Shown: positions 1 to 6,023 of the stretch, one piece after another
Layout: every line of letters begins with the position of its first letter
How positions within the stretch are numbered: position 1 is the stretch's first letter
Assembly: GCA_046727175.1 (NCBI GenBank)
Contig: JBKPCD010000295.1
Span: 1 to 12,714 of the forward strand
Direction of reading: 5' to 3'
DNA: 12,714 nucleotides
Source: JBKPCD01 sp046727175
Lineage (GTDB): Bacteria; Acidobacteriota; Vicinamibacteria; Vicinamibacterales; 2-12-FULL-66-21
Position numbers and translations under genes: made by a program
The notes under the pieces: generated by a model
What the model was told of the DNA's origin: nothing
Databases searched by the model: none
The model's input: only the letters and a program-made list of their open reading frames with translations

Positions 1-329
1 TGGGCAACGGCGCGTTCGGCGCGGCCATCTACCGCGAGATCGTCGACCGCACCGGCCACAAGATCCCCGCGAGTGCCGTCTACGTCACGCTCGATCGGCT
101 CGAGGCAAAGCGAATGGTCTGCTCGTACATCGGCGAGCCGATGAAACAGCGAGGCGGTCGACGACGGAAGCATTATCTGATCGACGTCGCCGGCCAGCGC
201 GCGCTCGTACGCGCCTACCGCACCTTTCTTGCGATGACTGCAGGCATCCAGCACGACCTCGAGGGGCTCTTGGCCCGGTTCGTGCCGGGTTTCGTCCCTT
301 CCCTTCCGAAATCGCGAACGAGCTGGTAG
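1..329 (+). CDS. PadR-family transcriptional regulator (5' end outside window)
   Basis: The frame is open from base 3 to a TAG at 327-329, so about 108 C-terminal residues are visible and the start lies upstream. The PadR winged-helix signature is clear: an YREIVDRTG helix, the recognition segment VYVTLDRLEAKRMV, then GEPMKQRGGRRRKHY, which matches the beta-wing and the GGRRxKxY turn of the family. PadR proteins are DNA-binding repressors, often of exporter genes. In Acidobacteriota they commonly sit directly before FtsX-type ADOP permeases, and permease relics do follow here (458-952). The regulator looks intact in the visible part, so it may have outlived its target. The last residues (after LLARFVPG) are not family-typical. 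Assignment to PadR is firm; the regulated target is inferred. Confidence 0.9.
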   Translation, partial: GNGAFGAAIYREIVDRTGHKIPASAVYVTLDRLEAKRMVCSYIGEPMKQRGGRRRKHYLIDVAGQRALVRAYRTFLAMTAGIQHDLEGLLARFVPGFVPSLPKSRTSW

Positions 330-387
330 CGGGCCACTGAAATCCACCAACTTTCCCTGTCGCGCGCCGATGCCGATCTCGCCAAGG

Positions 388-413
388 TCACGAAGGTACG
401 AAGGCTGCGAAGG
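388..413 (+). repeat. Short CGAAGG direct repeats
   Basis: CGAAGG occurs at 391-396, 399-404 and 408-413 within a short purine-rich tract between the PadR gene and the permease relics. Spacing is 8 and 9 bp. Similar short purine-rich intergenic tracts are familiar from Acidobacteriota and Verrucomicrobiota genomes (general recall, not checked). I see no gene in 330-457 beyond this tract and the candidate terminator. Confidence 0.4.
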
Positions 414-429
414 AAGATCCGCAACGAGC

Positions 430-462
430 AGGGAGTTGCTCCTTCTCCCTTTTCTCTTTATT
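430..462 (+). terminator. Possible Rho-independent terminator after the PadR gene
   Basis: Arms AGGGAG (430-435) and CTCCCT (445-450) pair perfectly around a 9-nt loop and are followed by a T-rich run TTTCTCTTTATT (451-462). This lies about 100 bp after the PadR stop. The stem is short at 6 bp and the tail is interrupted by C and A, so the call is tentative. The same bases overlap the stop codon of the minus-strand permease relic. Confidence 0.3.
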
Positions 463-544
463 CAGTGCGAAGCGTCACAGCCGGTTCGACGGCGGCGGCG
501 CGCCGAGCGGGGATGAAGCTCGCCAGACTGGTAACAAATCCGCC
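458..544 (-). pseudogene. C-terminal relic of an FtsX/ADOP-type ABC permease (copy 1)
   Basis: Read on the minus strand, the last 28 codons before a TAA (458-460) are GGFVTSLASFIPARRAAAVE followed by PAVTLRTE. This matches the extreme C-terminus of MacB/FtsX-type permeases of the ADOP class: the end of the last membrane helix, the PARRAA-x-VEP motif, then LR-x-E and stop. Upstream the frame no longer resembles a permease and the sequence merges into a plus-strand permease relic. Only the tail survives, so it cannot work. It differs from the tail of the neighbouring plus-strand relic (VDPIVALRAE), so the two came from different paralogues, not from one gene folded back on itself. Confidence 0.7.
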
Positions 545-952
545 AGTCGCTGCGACGTGAAGTCCTGTTTTCCCGGCTCGCGATGATGCTCGGGAGCGTG
601 ACCGTTGCCCTTGCCGCGATCGGCCTCTACGGGCTGCTGACGTACACGGTCGCGCGGCGCACAACCGAGATCGGCATTCGCATGGCGCTCGGCGCGGAAC
701 GCGGTGCCGTTCGGTGGATCGTGATGCGCGATGCGCTGATCCTCGTTGGCGCCGGTGTGATGTGGGGTATTCCGGCGGCGCTTGCCGGCGAGGGTGCTCA
801 AGAGCGTGCTCTTCGAATTGACGTCCACCGACCCGATCAGCTTCATGCCTCGCGTGTCAGTGACTATCCTGGGCGTCGGGATGCTCTCCGCGTACCTTCC
901 TGCCCGTCGCGCATCCAGGGTCGATCCAATCGTTGCGCTGCGCGCCGAATAG
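535..952 (+). pseudogene. C-terminal relic of an FtsX/ADOP-type ABC permease (copy 2, frameshifted)
   Basis: From 535 the plus strand reads QIRQSLRREVLFSRLAMMLG, then AAIGLYGLLTYTVARRTTEI and GIRMALGAERGAV. These are hallmark segments of the second FtsX domain of ADOP permeases. Near 781-791 the frame must change by one base: beyond it the family sequence continues only in the next frame as RVLKSVLFELTSTDPISF, YLPARRASRVDPIVALRAE and TAG (950-952). A stop (TAA, 532-534) sits just before QIR, and the roughly 700 N-terminal residues of a full ADOP are missing. Intact relatives are macrolide-exporter-like inner-membrane permeases of unclear substrate. This copy is dead on two counts, truncation and frameshift. 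A sequencing error could explain the frameshift but not the missing N-terminus. Confidence 0.85.
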
Positions 953-960
953 AACCAGCG

Positions 961-1386
961 TCAAGGTTCAGGGTTCACGGTTCTGTCGTACGGGACGATT
1001 CGATCCCATTCATCGGCGCTCGATCGCGCCACGACGGCAACCACCGGATCCACATCGCTAAGGTTGTAAACCTCGTGAGGTACACCAGGCTCGATGAAGA
1101 TGAAATCACCAGCCTGGTGATCGACGGTGTGCGCCAGGCCGTCGCCGTACGCGTGACGTACTCGGCCCTCGAGGATGTACAGCATCACCTCAAAGCCCAC
1201 GTGAATGTGGGCGGCCGCGACGCCGCCCGGCGGGACGACCGCGACGTTCATGGACATCTGCCGGGCGCCGACGTTCTTCCCCGACATGCCGAGCTTGTAC
1301 GTGATGCCATTCCATTCGCGGCACACACCGCTTCCGCGTATCCACGCTAGCCCAGCATGACGTTCGACGGCGGGGAGTTGATTCAC
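961..1386 (-). CDS. Small single-domain cupin protein
   Basis: A 141-residue protein with one conserved beta-barrel cupin domain. Cupin motif 1 is seen as H60-x-H62-x3-E66 (AAHIHVGFEVMLYILEG) and motif 2 as GDFIFIEPGVPHEVYN with H104, giving the usual three-His/Glu metal site. Spacing from E66 to the motif-1 glycine is one residue longer than the textbook pattern. Such proteins may be dioxygenases, isomerases or small-molecule sensors; nothing here identifies the substrate. The start is GTG at 1384-1386, supported by AGGAAGG five bases upstream. The last codons (TVNPEP, TGA) run into a repeat-like AACCCTGAACC tract. It is convergent with the permease relic (8 bp apart) and divergent from the gene at 1499. 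Confidence 0.85.
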   Translation of the reverse strand: MNQLPAVERHAGLAWIRGSGVCREWNGITYKLGMSGKNVGARQMSMNVAVVPPGGVAAAHIHVGFEVMLYILEGRVRHAYGDGLAHTVDHQAGDFIFIEPGVPHEVYNLSDVDPVVAVVARSSADEWDRIVPYDRTVNPEP

Positions 1387-1391
1387 GAGGA

Positions 1392-1398
1392 CCTTCCT
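1392..1398 (-). promoter_or_regulatory. Ribosome-binding site deciding the GTG start of the cupin gene
   Basis: On the minus strand AGGAAGG lies five bases before the GTG at 1386. This strong Shine-Dalgarno match supports the non-ATG start. Confidence 0.65.
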
Positions 1399-1498
1399 GG
1401 ATGGCGCACGGCGTGTCTTCCCAAGGCGAACCTGAGGGACGGAGTCATCGTCACTTGCTTTGGAGGCCGTCTAATCTGGTTATCGCGATTATGCCAGA

Positions 1499-2227
1499 AT
1501 GGATCTGATGCACGCGCGCAACATTCCGTGTTCGCGACTTCCATCCCGGCTCCTGGGCCGGAGTTTTCGATACACCGCGCTTCTCTGGCTGTCGTTCGCG
1601 ACGGTTGCCGCGGCCGGGGCCCCCGCCGCGCGTTCTTCAGCGCGGTGGGGTGAAGCCGGGGCCCCCGCCGCGCGTTCTTCAGCGCGGTGGGGTGAAGCCG
1701 GGGTCCCCGACGCGCGTGTTCCAGCGCGGTGGGGCGAAGCAGGCAATCGCATCGTCGTTGACCTTAACGGCGACGGTCGCGCCGACCGCATCCGCATCCT
1801 CGACAGCGCCGGACGACGTGCGCTGATTGTGCACTTTGCGGGCGGCCCCAGAATCCTGCTGAGGGCGCCGTGGCGGGTCAGGCGGCTCGTGGCCGGCGAC
1901 GTCGATCGCGATGGCGACGTCGATCTGCTCGGCACGACCGAAGGCGCGGAGCTCGTCGCATGGATCAATCACGGACGCGGGCGATTCGCACTCGCGCAGC
2001 GCCGCGCGCCTCCCGTCACGCTGCTCGCCTGCGCTGCATCGGGCATCCATCGCGGGTGCCCCGAGTCGCGGATCGACCCAGGCGTCATCACCTCTGACGC
2101 AACGATCACGACAACGAGGTCGATGCCGATGCCCGGCATCGCACGCACCTCGTCGCAGTACCTCGAGCCGGATCCTCTCACCCGTCAATCCGCCCCTGTT
2201 TCTCCGCGCGGCCCGCCGCAAGCCTGA
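1499..2227 (+). CDS. Exported FG-GAP/VCBS-like protein with two calcium loops and a 14-residue tandem repeat
   Basis: A 242-residue protein. A basic stretch (RSFRY) and a hydrophobic segment TALLWLSFATVAAAG form a probable Sec signal peptide with cleavage near residue 38-40. Next come three 14-residue repeats (40-53, 54-67, 68-81; GAPAARSSARWGEA twice exactly, then a diverged copy). After them are two EF-hand-like calcium loops: DLNGDGRADR (88-97) and DVDRDGDVD (134-142), as in FG-GAP/VCBS beta-propeller blades and dockerins. The C-terminus is low-complexity and Pro/Ser rich. With only two blade-like motifs it cannot form a complete propeller. It is probably a secreted or surface protein of unknown role. 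ATG 1499 has no clear Shine-Dalgarno sequence and ATG 1508 is possible. It ends 48 bp before the radical SAM gene. Confidence 0.65.
   Translation: MDLMHARNIPCSRLPSRLLGRSFRYTALLWLSFATVAAAGAPAARSSARWGEAGAPAARSSARWGEAGVPDARVPARWGEAGNRIVVDLNGDGRADRIRILDSAGRRALIVHFAGGPRILLRAPWRVRRLVAGDVDRDGDVDLLGTTEGAELVAWINHGRGRFALAQRRAPPVTLLACAASGIHRGCPESRIDPGVITSDATITTTRSMPMPGIARTSSQYLEPDPLTRQSAPVSPRGPPQA
1616..1741 (+). repeat. Three tandem 42-bp hairpin-forming repeats inside a coding region
   Basis: Units lie at 1616-1657, 1658-1699 and 1700-1741. The first two are identical at all 42 bases; the third differs at several positions. Each holds a dyad: CCCCGCCGCGC pairs with GCGCGGTGGGG around the loop GTTCTTCA (1621-1650 and 1663-1692), an 11-bp stem with a single G-U pair. 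The third unit (1705-1734) has one extra mismatch. A unit of 42 bp equals 14 codons, so the reading frame is kept. The array sits between signal peptide and mature domain. Confidence 0.9.
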
Positions 2228-2275
2228 CACCCCTTCCATTCGACGTCGTTTCACGCTTCTGACGGAGGTGTCGAC

Positions 2276-3652
2276 ATGCGTGTCGTTTTGGCGGACCTGC
2301 GCGGACGTGGCGGCTACGTCTCCAAGGATTCCGTCGCCGGTGGTTACGGGTCACGATTGCAGCCGTTCTCACGCGTTTCTGGTGTCGTCGGTCGATTCAA
2401 GCACTGGTTTCATCGGGTTCCGAGCGGGCAGCTTGCATACGCGGCAGCAATCCTCGCCGATGCGGGGCACGAGGTGGTCTACGTCGAACACGAAACGGTC
2501 GACGCGGACGTCGCGCTCGTGCTGTCCTCGCTCATCGATTACCGAAACGAAGCGGGGTGGGCGAGCGCGATGCGGGCGCGCGGCGTGCGCGTCGGCGCCA
2601 TCGGGTTGACCGCGTCGAAGCTGCCGGAGCTCTTCGAAGACTTCGTCGATTTCGTCGTGATCGGAGAGCCCGAAGACGCGGTTCGGCGACTGGCGTCCGG
2701 CGAACGCCTGACCGGTCGAATCGAGAGTCCGGCAGTCATGGACCTCGATGCGCTGCCGTTTCCGCGCTGGGACTTGATCAGCAGCACGCAGACGCTGCAC
2801 GGCCGCAGCCGTACCGACTTCCCGCTCGTGGCAAGCCGCGGGTGCCCCGAGTTCTGCACCTACTGCCCTCATCGAATTCTGGCCGAGTACCGCGTGCGAT
2901 CAGTAGAGAACGTCGGCGAGGAGCTGTCGGTGCTCTGCGCGCGTCATCCGCGACCGTACGTCATCTTCCGCGATCCGCTCTTCACGCAGGATCGCGACCG
3001 CATGCTGGCGTTCTGCGACGAGATTCGCCGCCGGCAGCTCACGCTCCGGTTCGAGTGCGAGACGCGGCTCGATCGACTCGATCCGGAGCTGCTCGATCGC
3101 CTACATGCAGTCGGGTTGCGCGCAGTCAGCTTCGGCGTCGAGTCGGTGTCCGCCGATACGCTCCGTCGGGTTGGCAGACGGCCGACGCCTCAAGACCACC
3201 AGCGGCTCATCATCGATCACTGCCGGGGTCGCGACATCCTGACCGCCGCGTTCTACGTCTTCGGTTTTCTCCAGGACGACTGGAACTCGACAGCCGCGAC
3301 AATCCAGTACTCCGTCGAACTGGGAACGACGTTCGCACAGTTCAAGCTGCTGACGCCGTACCCGGCAACACCCCTCTGGAAAAAGCTCGCGCCGCTCGTG
3401 TACGAGCGCGACTGGCAGCGCTTCGACGGGTTCACGCCGACGTTCGCCCATCCGTCGTTGACGGCAAGCGAGCTTCGGTTCCTCCTCGGCGCCGCGTACA
3501 CGCGTTTTTACGTCAGACCTTCATTCCTTGCGAACTACTGTCGCGTCCAAGATCGCCGGACCCGTGATCTTGCCGATCGGCTGGATCGTCGCGTTGCCGC
3601 GTATCACGGCCGTCAGGAGCAACTGCGCATGCAACGGAGGGTGACATGCTGA
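2276..3652 (+). CDS. B12-binding-type radical SAM enzyme of unknown reaction
   Basis: A 458-residue protein with ATG 2276 behind a strong GGAGGT at 2264-2269. The N-terminal part (about 1-165) has the layout of a cobalamin-binding Rossmann domain: PSGQLAYAAAILADAGHEV, then FVDFVVIGEPEDAVRRL and DALPFPRWDLI. The cobalt-ligating DxHxxG motif is absent, so cobalamin may not be bound base-off through histidine. The radical SAM core has C190-x3-C194-x2-C197 (SRGCPEFCTYCPH), which holds a [4Fe-4S] cluster and cleaves S-adenosylmethionine to the 5'-deoxyadenosyl radical. A second core signature is FGVESVSADTLRRVG. Relatives include BchE/HpnP-type methylases, cyclases and other tailoring enzymes. The stop overlaps the next gene's ATG, so it probably works with the aminotransferase. 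Family is sure; substrate unknown. Confidence 0.9.
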   Translation: MRVVLADLRGRGGYVSKDSVAGGYGSRLQPFSRVSGVVGRFKHWFHRVPSGQLAYAAAILADAGHEVVYVEHETVDADVALVLSSLIDYRNEAGWASAMRARGVRVGAIGLTASKLPELFEDFVDFVVIGEPEDAVRRLASGERLTGRIESPAVMDLDALPFPRWDLISSTQTLHGRSRTDFPLVASRGCPEFCTYCPHRILAEYRVRSVENVGEELSVLCARHPRPYVIFRDPLFTQDRDRMLAFCDEIRRRQLTLRFECETRLDRLDPELLDRLHAVGLRAVSFGVESVSADTLRRVGRRPTPQDHQRLIIDHCRGRDILTAAFYVFGFLQDDWNSTAATIQYSVELGTTFAQFKLLTPYPATPLWKKLAPLVYERDWQRFDGFTPTFAHPSLTASELRFLLGAAYTRFYVRPSFLANYCRVQDRRTRDLADRLDRRVAAYHGRQEQLRMQRRVTC

Positions 3653-4899
3653 AAGCGATCTCGCGATACGGGGCGCGCGTCGCGCCCGATACCGAAGACA
3701 TCATCCGCGAGTGCCGGCGCGCGGGAACGCTCGTTCAGGGACCCGCCATCGAGGCGTTCGAGCACGCGTTCGCCGAACGGCTCGGTGTGCCGCGCGCGTT
3801 CACGACGTCGTTCGGCCGGATGGCGTTCCTGTACCTGCTCCGGGCGCTCGATTTTCCAAAAGGTTCGGAAATCATCTTCCCTGCACTGACGTTCTGGGTT
3901 GTCCCCGAGATGGCGAGGGTCGCCGGGCTGACGCCCGTGTTCGTGGACGTCGATCCGCGCAAGTTCACCATCGATCCGAACTTGTGCGAGCGCGCGATCT
4001 CCGGGCGCACCCGGGCGATTGTGCCGACGCATATATACGGATTGCCTTGCGACATGGATCGAATCGAGGAAATCGCCCAGCGACATGGGCTGGTGGTGAT
4101 CGAGGACTGCGCTCACGCGCTCGGCGCGACCTACCGCGGGCGCGCCGTCGGAACGTTCGGAGAGGCAGCGTTCTTCAGCTTCCAGACGCTCAAGCCGCTG
4201 AACACGTGCGGTGGCGGCATGGCGGTCATCACCGACGCGGAGCTCGCCGCACGGGCAGCCGAGCTCGCTGCGCGGGAACCCTGGCCGAGCGAGCAACGCG
4301 TGCTCCATCGTCTCGAGCTGTCGAAGGCGCAACGCGTCTTCATGCGGCCAGGAGTTTTCACCTGGACCGGTTTCCCGATCCTCTGGACGTCGTCATGGCT
4401 TCAAAAGAAGCCGGACGTGTTCTTGTGGGAGAAGATCCGGCCCCTCGATCCGCTGCCCGACTCGTATACCGAGCGGTACTCGAACGTGCAGGCGGCAATC
4501 GGTCTCGCGGCGTTGCCGTCGCTCGACGAGTGGACGAGGCGCACGGTGCAAAACGCGGCGCGCGTGACCATGGCTCTGAGCAGAACATCGACCCTCGAAC
4601 CGCCGCACGTGCCCCCTGATCGAACGCACGTCTACTATCAGTACGCCGTGCACTGCAACGCGCGAGACCAACTCGTATGGCGGGCGATCCGTCGGGGTCT
4701 CGACGTCGAGACTCTGCACGTCGACGTCTGCACACGGCTGGCGCTGTTCGGGCAGGAGCGCTGCGCGCCCGGCGCCGAGCGAGCGGCATCGACCGTACAG
4801 GTACCGGTGTATCCGTCGCTGTCCGATGACCAGATGGATGCGGTCATCTCACGGCTGATCGCGGCGGCGCCGCCGAACGGAAAATCCAGAGTAGCATGA
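3646..4899 (+). CDS. DegT/DnrJ/EryC1/StrS-family PLP aminotransferase
   Basis: A 417-residue member of the sugar-aminotransferase family (fold type I PLP enzymes that transaminate keto groups, commonly of nucleotide sugars or cyclitols). Visible landmarks are D154 in VIEDCAHALGA (pairs with the pyridine nitrogen), K183 in FFSFQTLKPLNTCGGGMAV (Schiff-base lysine) and YSNVQAAIGL at 278-287. Unusual points are SFGRMAF where SGTxAL is normal near residue 55, and a tryptophan-rich hydrophobic segment at 232-262 (VFTWTGFPILWTSSW). ATG 3646 overlaps the radical SAM stop in ATGCTGA and has GGAGGG just upstream, pointing to translational coupling. No sugar nucleotidyltransferase, dehydratase or glycosyltransferase is nearby, so the amino acceptor is unknown and may not be a sugar. 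Confidence 0.9.
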   Translation: MLKAISRYGARVAPDTEDIIRECRRAGTLVQGPAIEAFEHAFAERLGVPRAFTTSFGRMAFLYLLRALDFPKGSEIIFPALTFWVVPEMARVAGLTPVFVDVDPRKFTIDPNLCERAISGRTRAIVPTHIYGLPCDMDRIEEIAQRHGLVVIEDCAHALGATYRGRAVGTFGEAAFFSFQTLKPLNTCGGGMAVITDAELAARAAELAAREPWPSEQRVLHRLELSKAQRVFMRPGVFTWTGFPILWTSSWLQKKPDVFLWEKIRPLDPLPDSYTERYSNVQAAIGLAALPSLDEWTRRTVQNAARVTMALSRTSTLEPPHVPPDRTHVYYQYAVHCNARDQLVWRAIRRGLDVETLHVDVCTRLALFGQERCAPGAERAASTVQVPVYPSLSDDQMDAVISRLIAAAPPNGKSRVA

Positions 4900-4914
4900 T
4901 ATCAGTCGACAGTC

Positions 4915-6009
4915 GTGATTCGCCGCATCCTTCACATCGACATGGATGCGTTCTACGCATCCGTCGAACAGCGCGATGATCCCACGCTGCGCGGGAAACC
5001 GATTGCCGTGGGCGGAGACGCTGCGCATCGTGGCGTTGTCGCCGCCGCCAGTTACGAGGCACGCGCGTTCGGCGTCCGCTCGGCAATGCCGATGGCGCGC
5101 GCCGTTCGACTCTGCCCAACGCTCATCGTCGTGCCGCTGAACTTCACGCGCTATCGGGCGGTCTCCCAGGCAGTGTTCGAGATTTTTCGATCCGTGACTA
5201 CCCTCGTCGAGCCGCTGTCGCTCGACGAGGCGTATCTCGACGTCACCGAAAATGCCTGGGACGAACCGCTCGGCCAAGCGGTGGCTCAGCGACTCAAGAC
5301 CGAGATTCGCGAGGCAACAGGGTTGACCGCGTCAGCGGGCGTCGCGCCGAACAAGTTCCTCGCCAAGGTTGCATCGGCGTGGAAGAAACCGGATGGCTTG
5401 ACGGTCATCGCGCCGCAACGCGTCGATCAGTTCCTGCGCAAGCTGCCCGTCGACGCGCTCTGGGGCGTCGGTCCTGTGACGGCAAGGCGTTTACGCGATC
5501 AGGGGATCGTGCGCGTGATCGATGTCCGGACGGCGGACCCTGCGGCACTGCGTGCCGCGGTGGGGAGTCAGGCTGACTGGCTGCGGCAGCTTTCGCAAGG
5601 CATCGACGACCGACCGGTCGTGGCCGACCGGGCGGTGAAGTCGTCCGGGACGGAGAACACGTTCGCACGCGATCTCGTCGACATCGCGGACGTCCGCAGG
5701 CACATCGACGAGATGGCGCGCGATGTCGGCCTGTGGCTCGGGCGCAGATCGCTCCTGTGCCGCACAGTGACGATCAAGGTTCGATATTCCGACTTCACGA
5801 CCATCACGCGCAGTCACACGAAAGAGCCCGCCACGGACGATGTCGACAACCTCGCCGCGCGCGCCGTCGCGCTCCTCGAACGCACCGAGGCGGGCCGACG
5901 ACCGGTCCGGCTGCTTGGTGTGAGTGTGCACAACCTGTTGGAAGCGGGAGAAGGCACCAGCGAGTGCGCGCTGCCGTTCACGGGGAAGGAATCAGAGAGG
6001 ACTCAGTAA
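4915..6009 (+). CDS. dinB: DNA polymerase IV (Y-family translesion polymerase)
   Basis: A 364-residue protein, normal length for Pol IV. It is an error-prone DNA polymerase that bypasses damaged bases and lacks proofreading. The palm catalytic acids are D9 in HIDMDAFYASVE and D104/E105 in PLSLDEAYLD; F13 is the likely steric gate against ribonucleotides. ASAGVAPNKFLAKVASAWKKPDG is the typical palm/thumb passage, and LWGVGPVTARRL is the helix-hairpin-helix. The little-finger domain follows up to residue ~335. ECALPF (350-355) sits where a QLxLPF-type sliding-clamp motif is expected, but without the usual Gln. The start is GTG 4915 with no strong ribosome-binding site, 15 bp after the aminotransferase stop, so it may be read from the same transcript. 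I see no LexA-box-like palindrome in that short gap. Confidence 0.95.
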   Translation: MIRRILHIDMDAFYASVEQRDDPTLRGKPIAVGGDAAHRGVVAAASYEARAFGVRSAMPMARAVRLCPTLIVVPLNFTRYRAVSQAVFEIFRSVTTLVEPLSLDEAYLDVTENAWDEPLGQAVAQRLKTEIREATGLTASAGVAPNKFLAKVASAWKKPDGLTVIAPQRVDQFLRKLPVDALWGVGPVTARRLRDQGIVRVIDVRTADPAALRAAVGSQADWLRQLSQGIDDRPVVADRAVKSSGTENTFARDLVDIADVRRHIDEMARDVGLWLGRRSLLCRTVTIKVRYSDFTTITRSHTKEPATDDVDNLAARAVALLERTEAGRRPVRLLGVSVHNLLEAGEGTSECALPFTGKESERTQ

Positions 6010-6023
6010 CCGAGGGCGACGCG

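Noticed and set aside
583..1350. A 255-codon plus-strand ORF from the permease relic through the cupin region
   Set aside because: Only the first ~70 codons are permease-like. After the frameshift near 785 the frame carries no family sequence and then runs antisense to the cupin gene.
1455..1483. Promoter candidate TTGCTT-17-GGTTAT before the gene at 1499
   Set aside because: Only 3/6 matches in each hexamer, no better than chance.
1616..1741. CRISPR-like or terminator array
   Set aside because: The units are directly adjacent without spacers and are translated in frame; there is no T-run after the hairpins.
2557..3567. A 336-codon ORF in another frame of the radical SAM gene
   Set aside because: It is Arg/Ala-rich with no domain pattern, typical of an alternate frame in GC-rich coding DNA.
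3711..4619. A 302-codon ORF in another frame of the aminotransferase gene
   Set aside because: Low-complexity Arg/Ala/Gly composition and full overlap with a gene whose active-site residues are all in frame.
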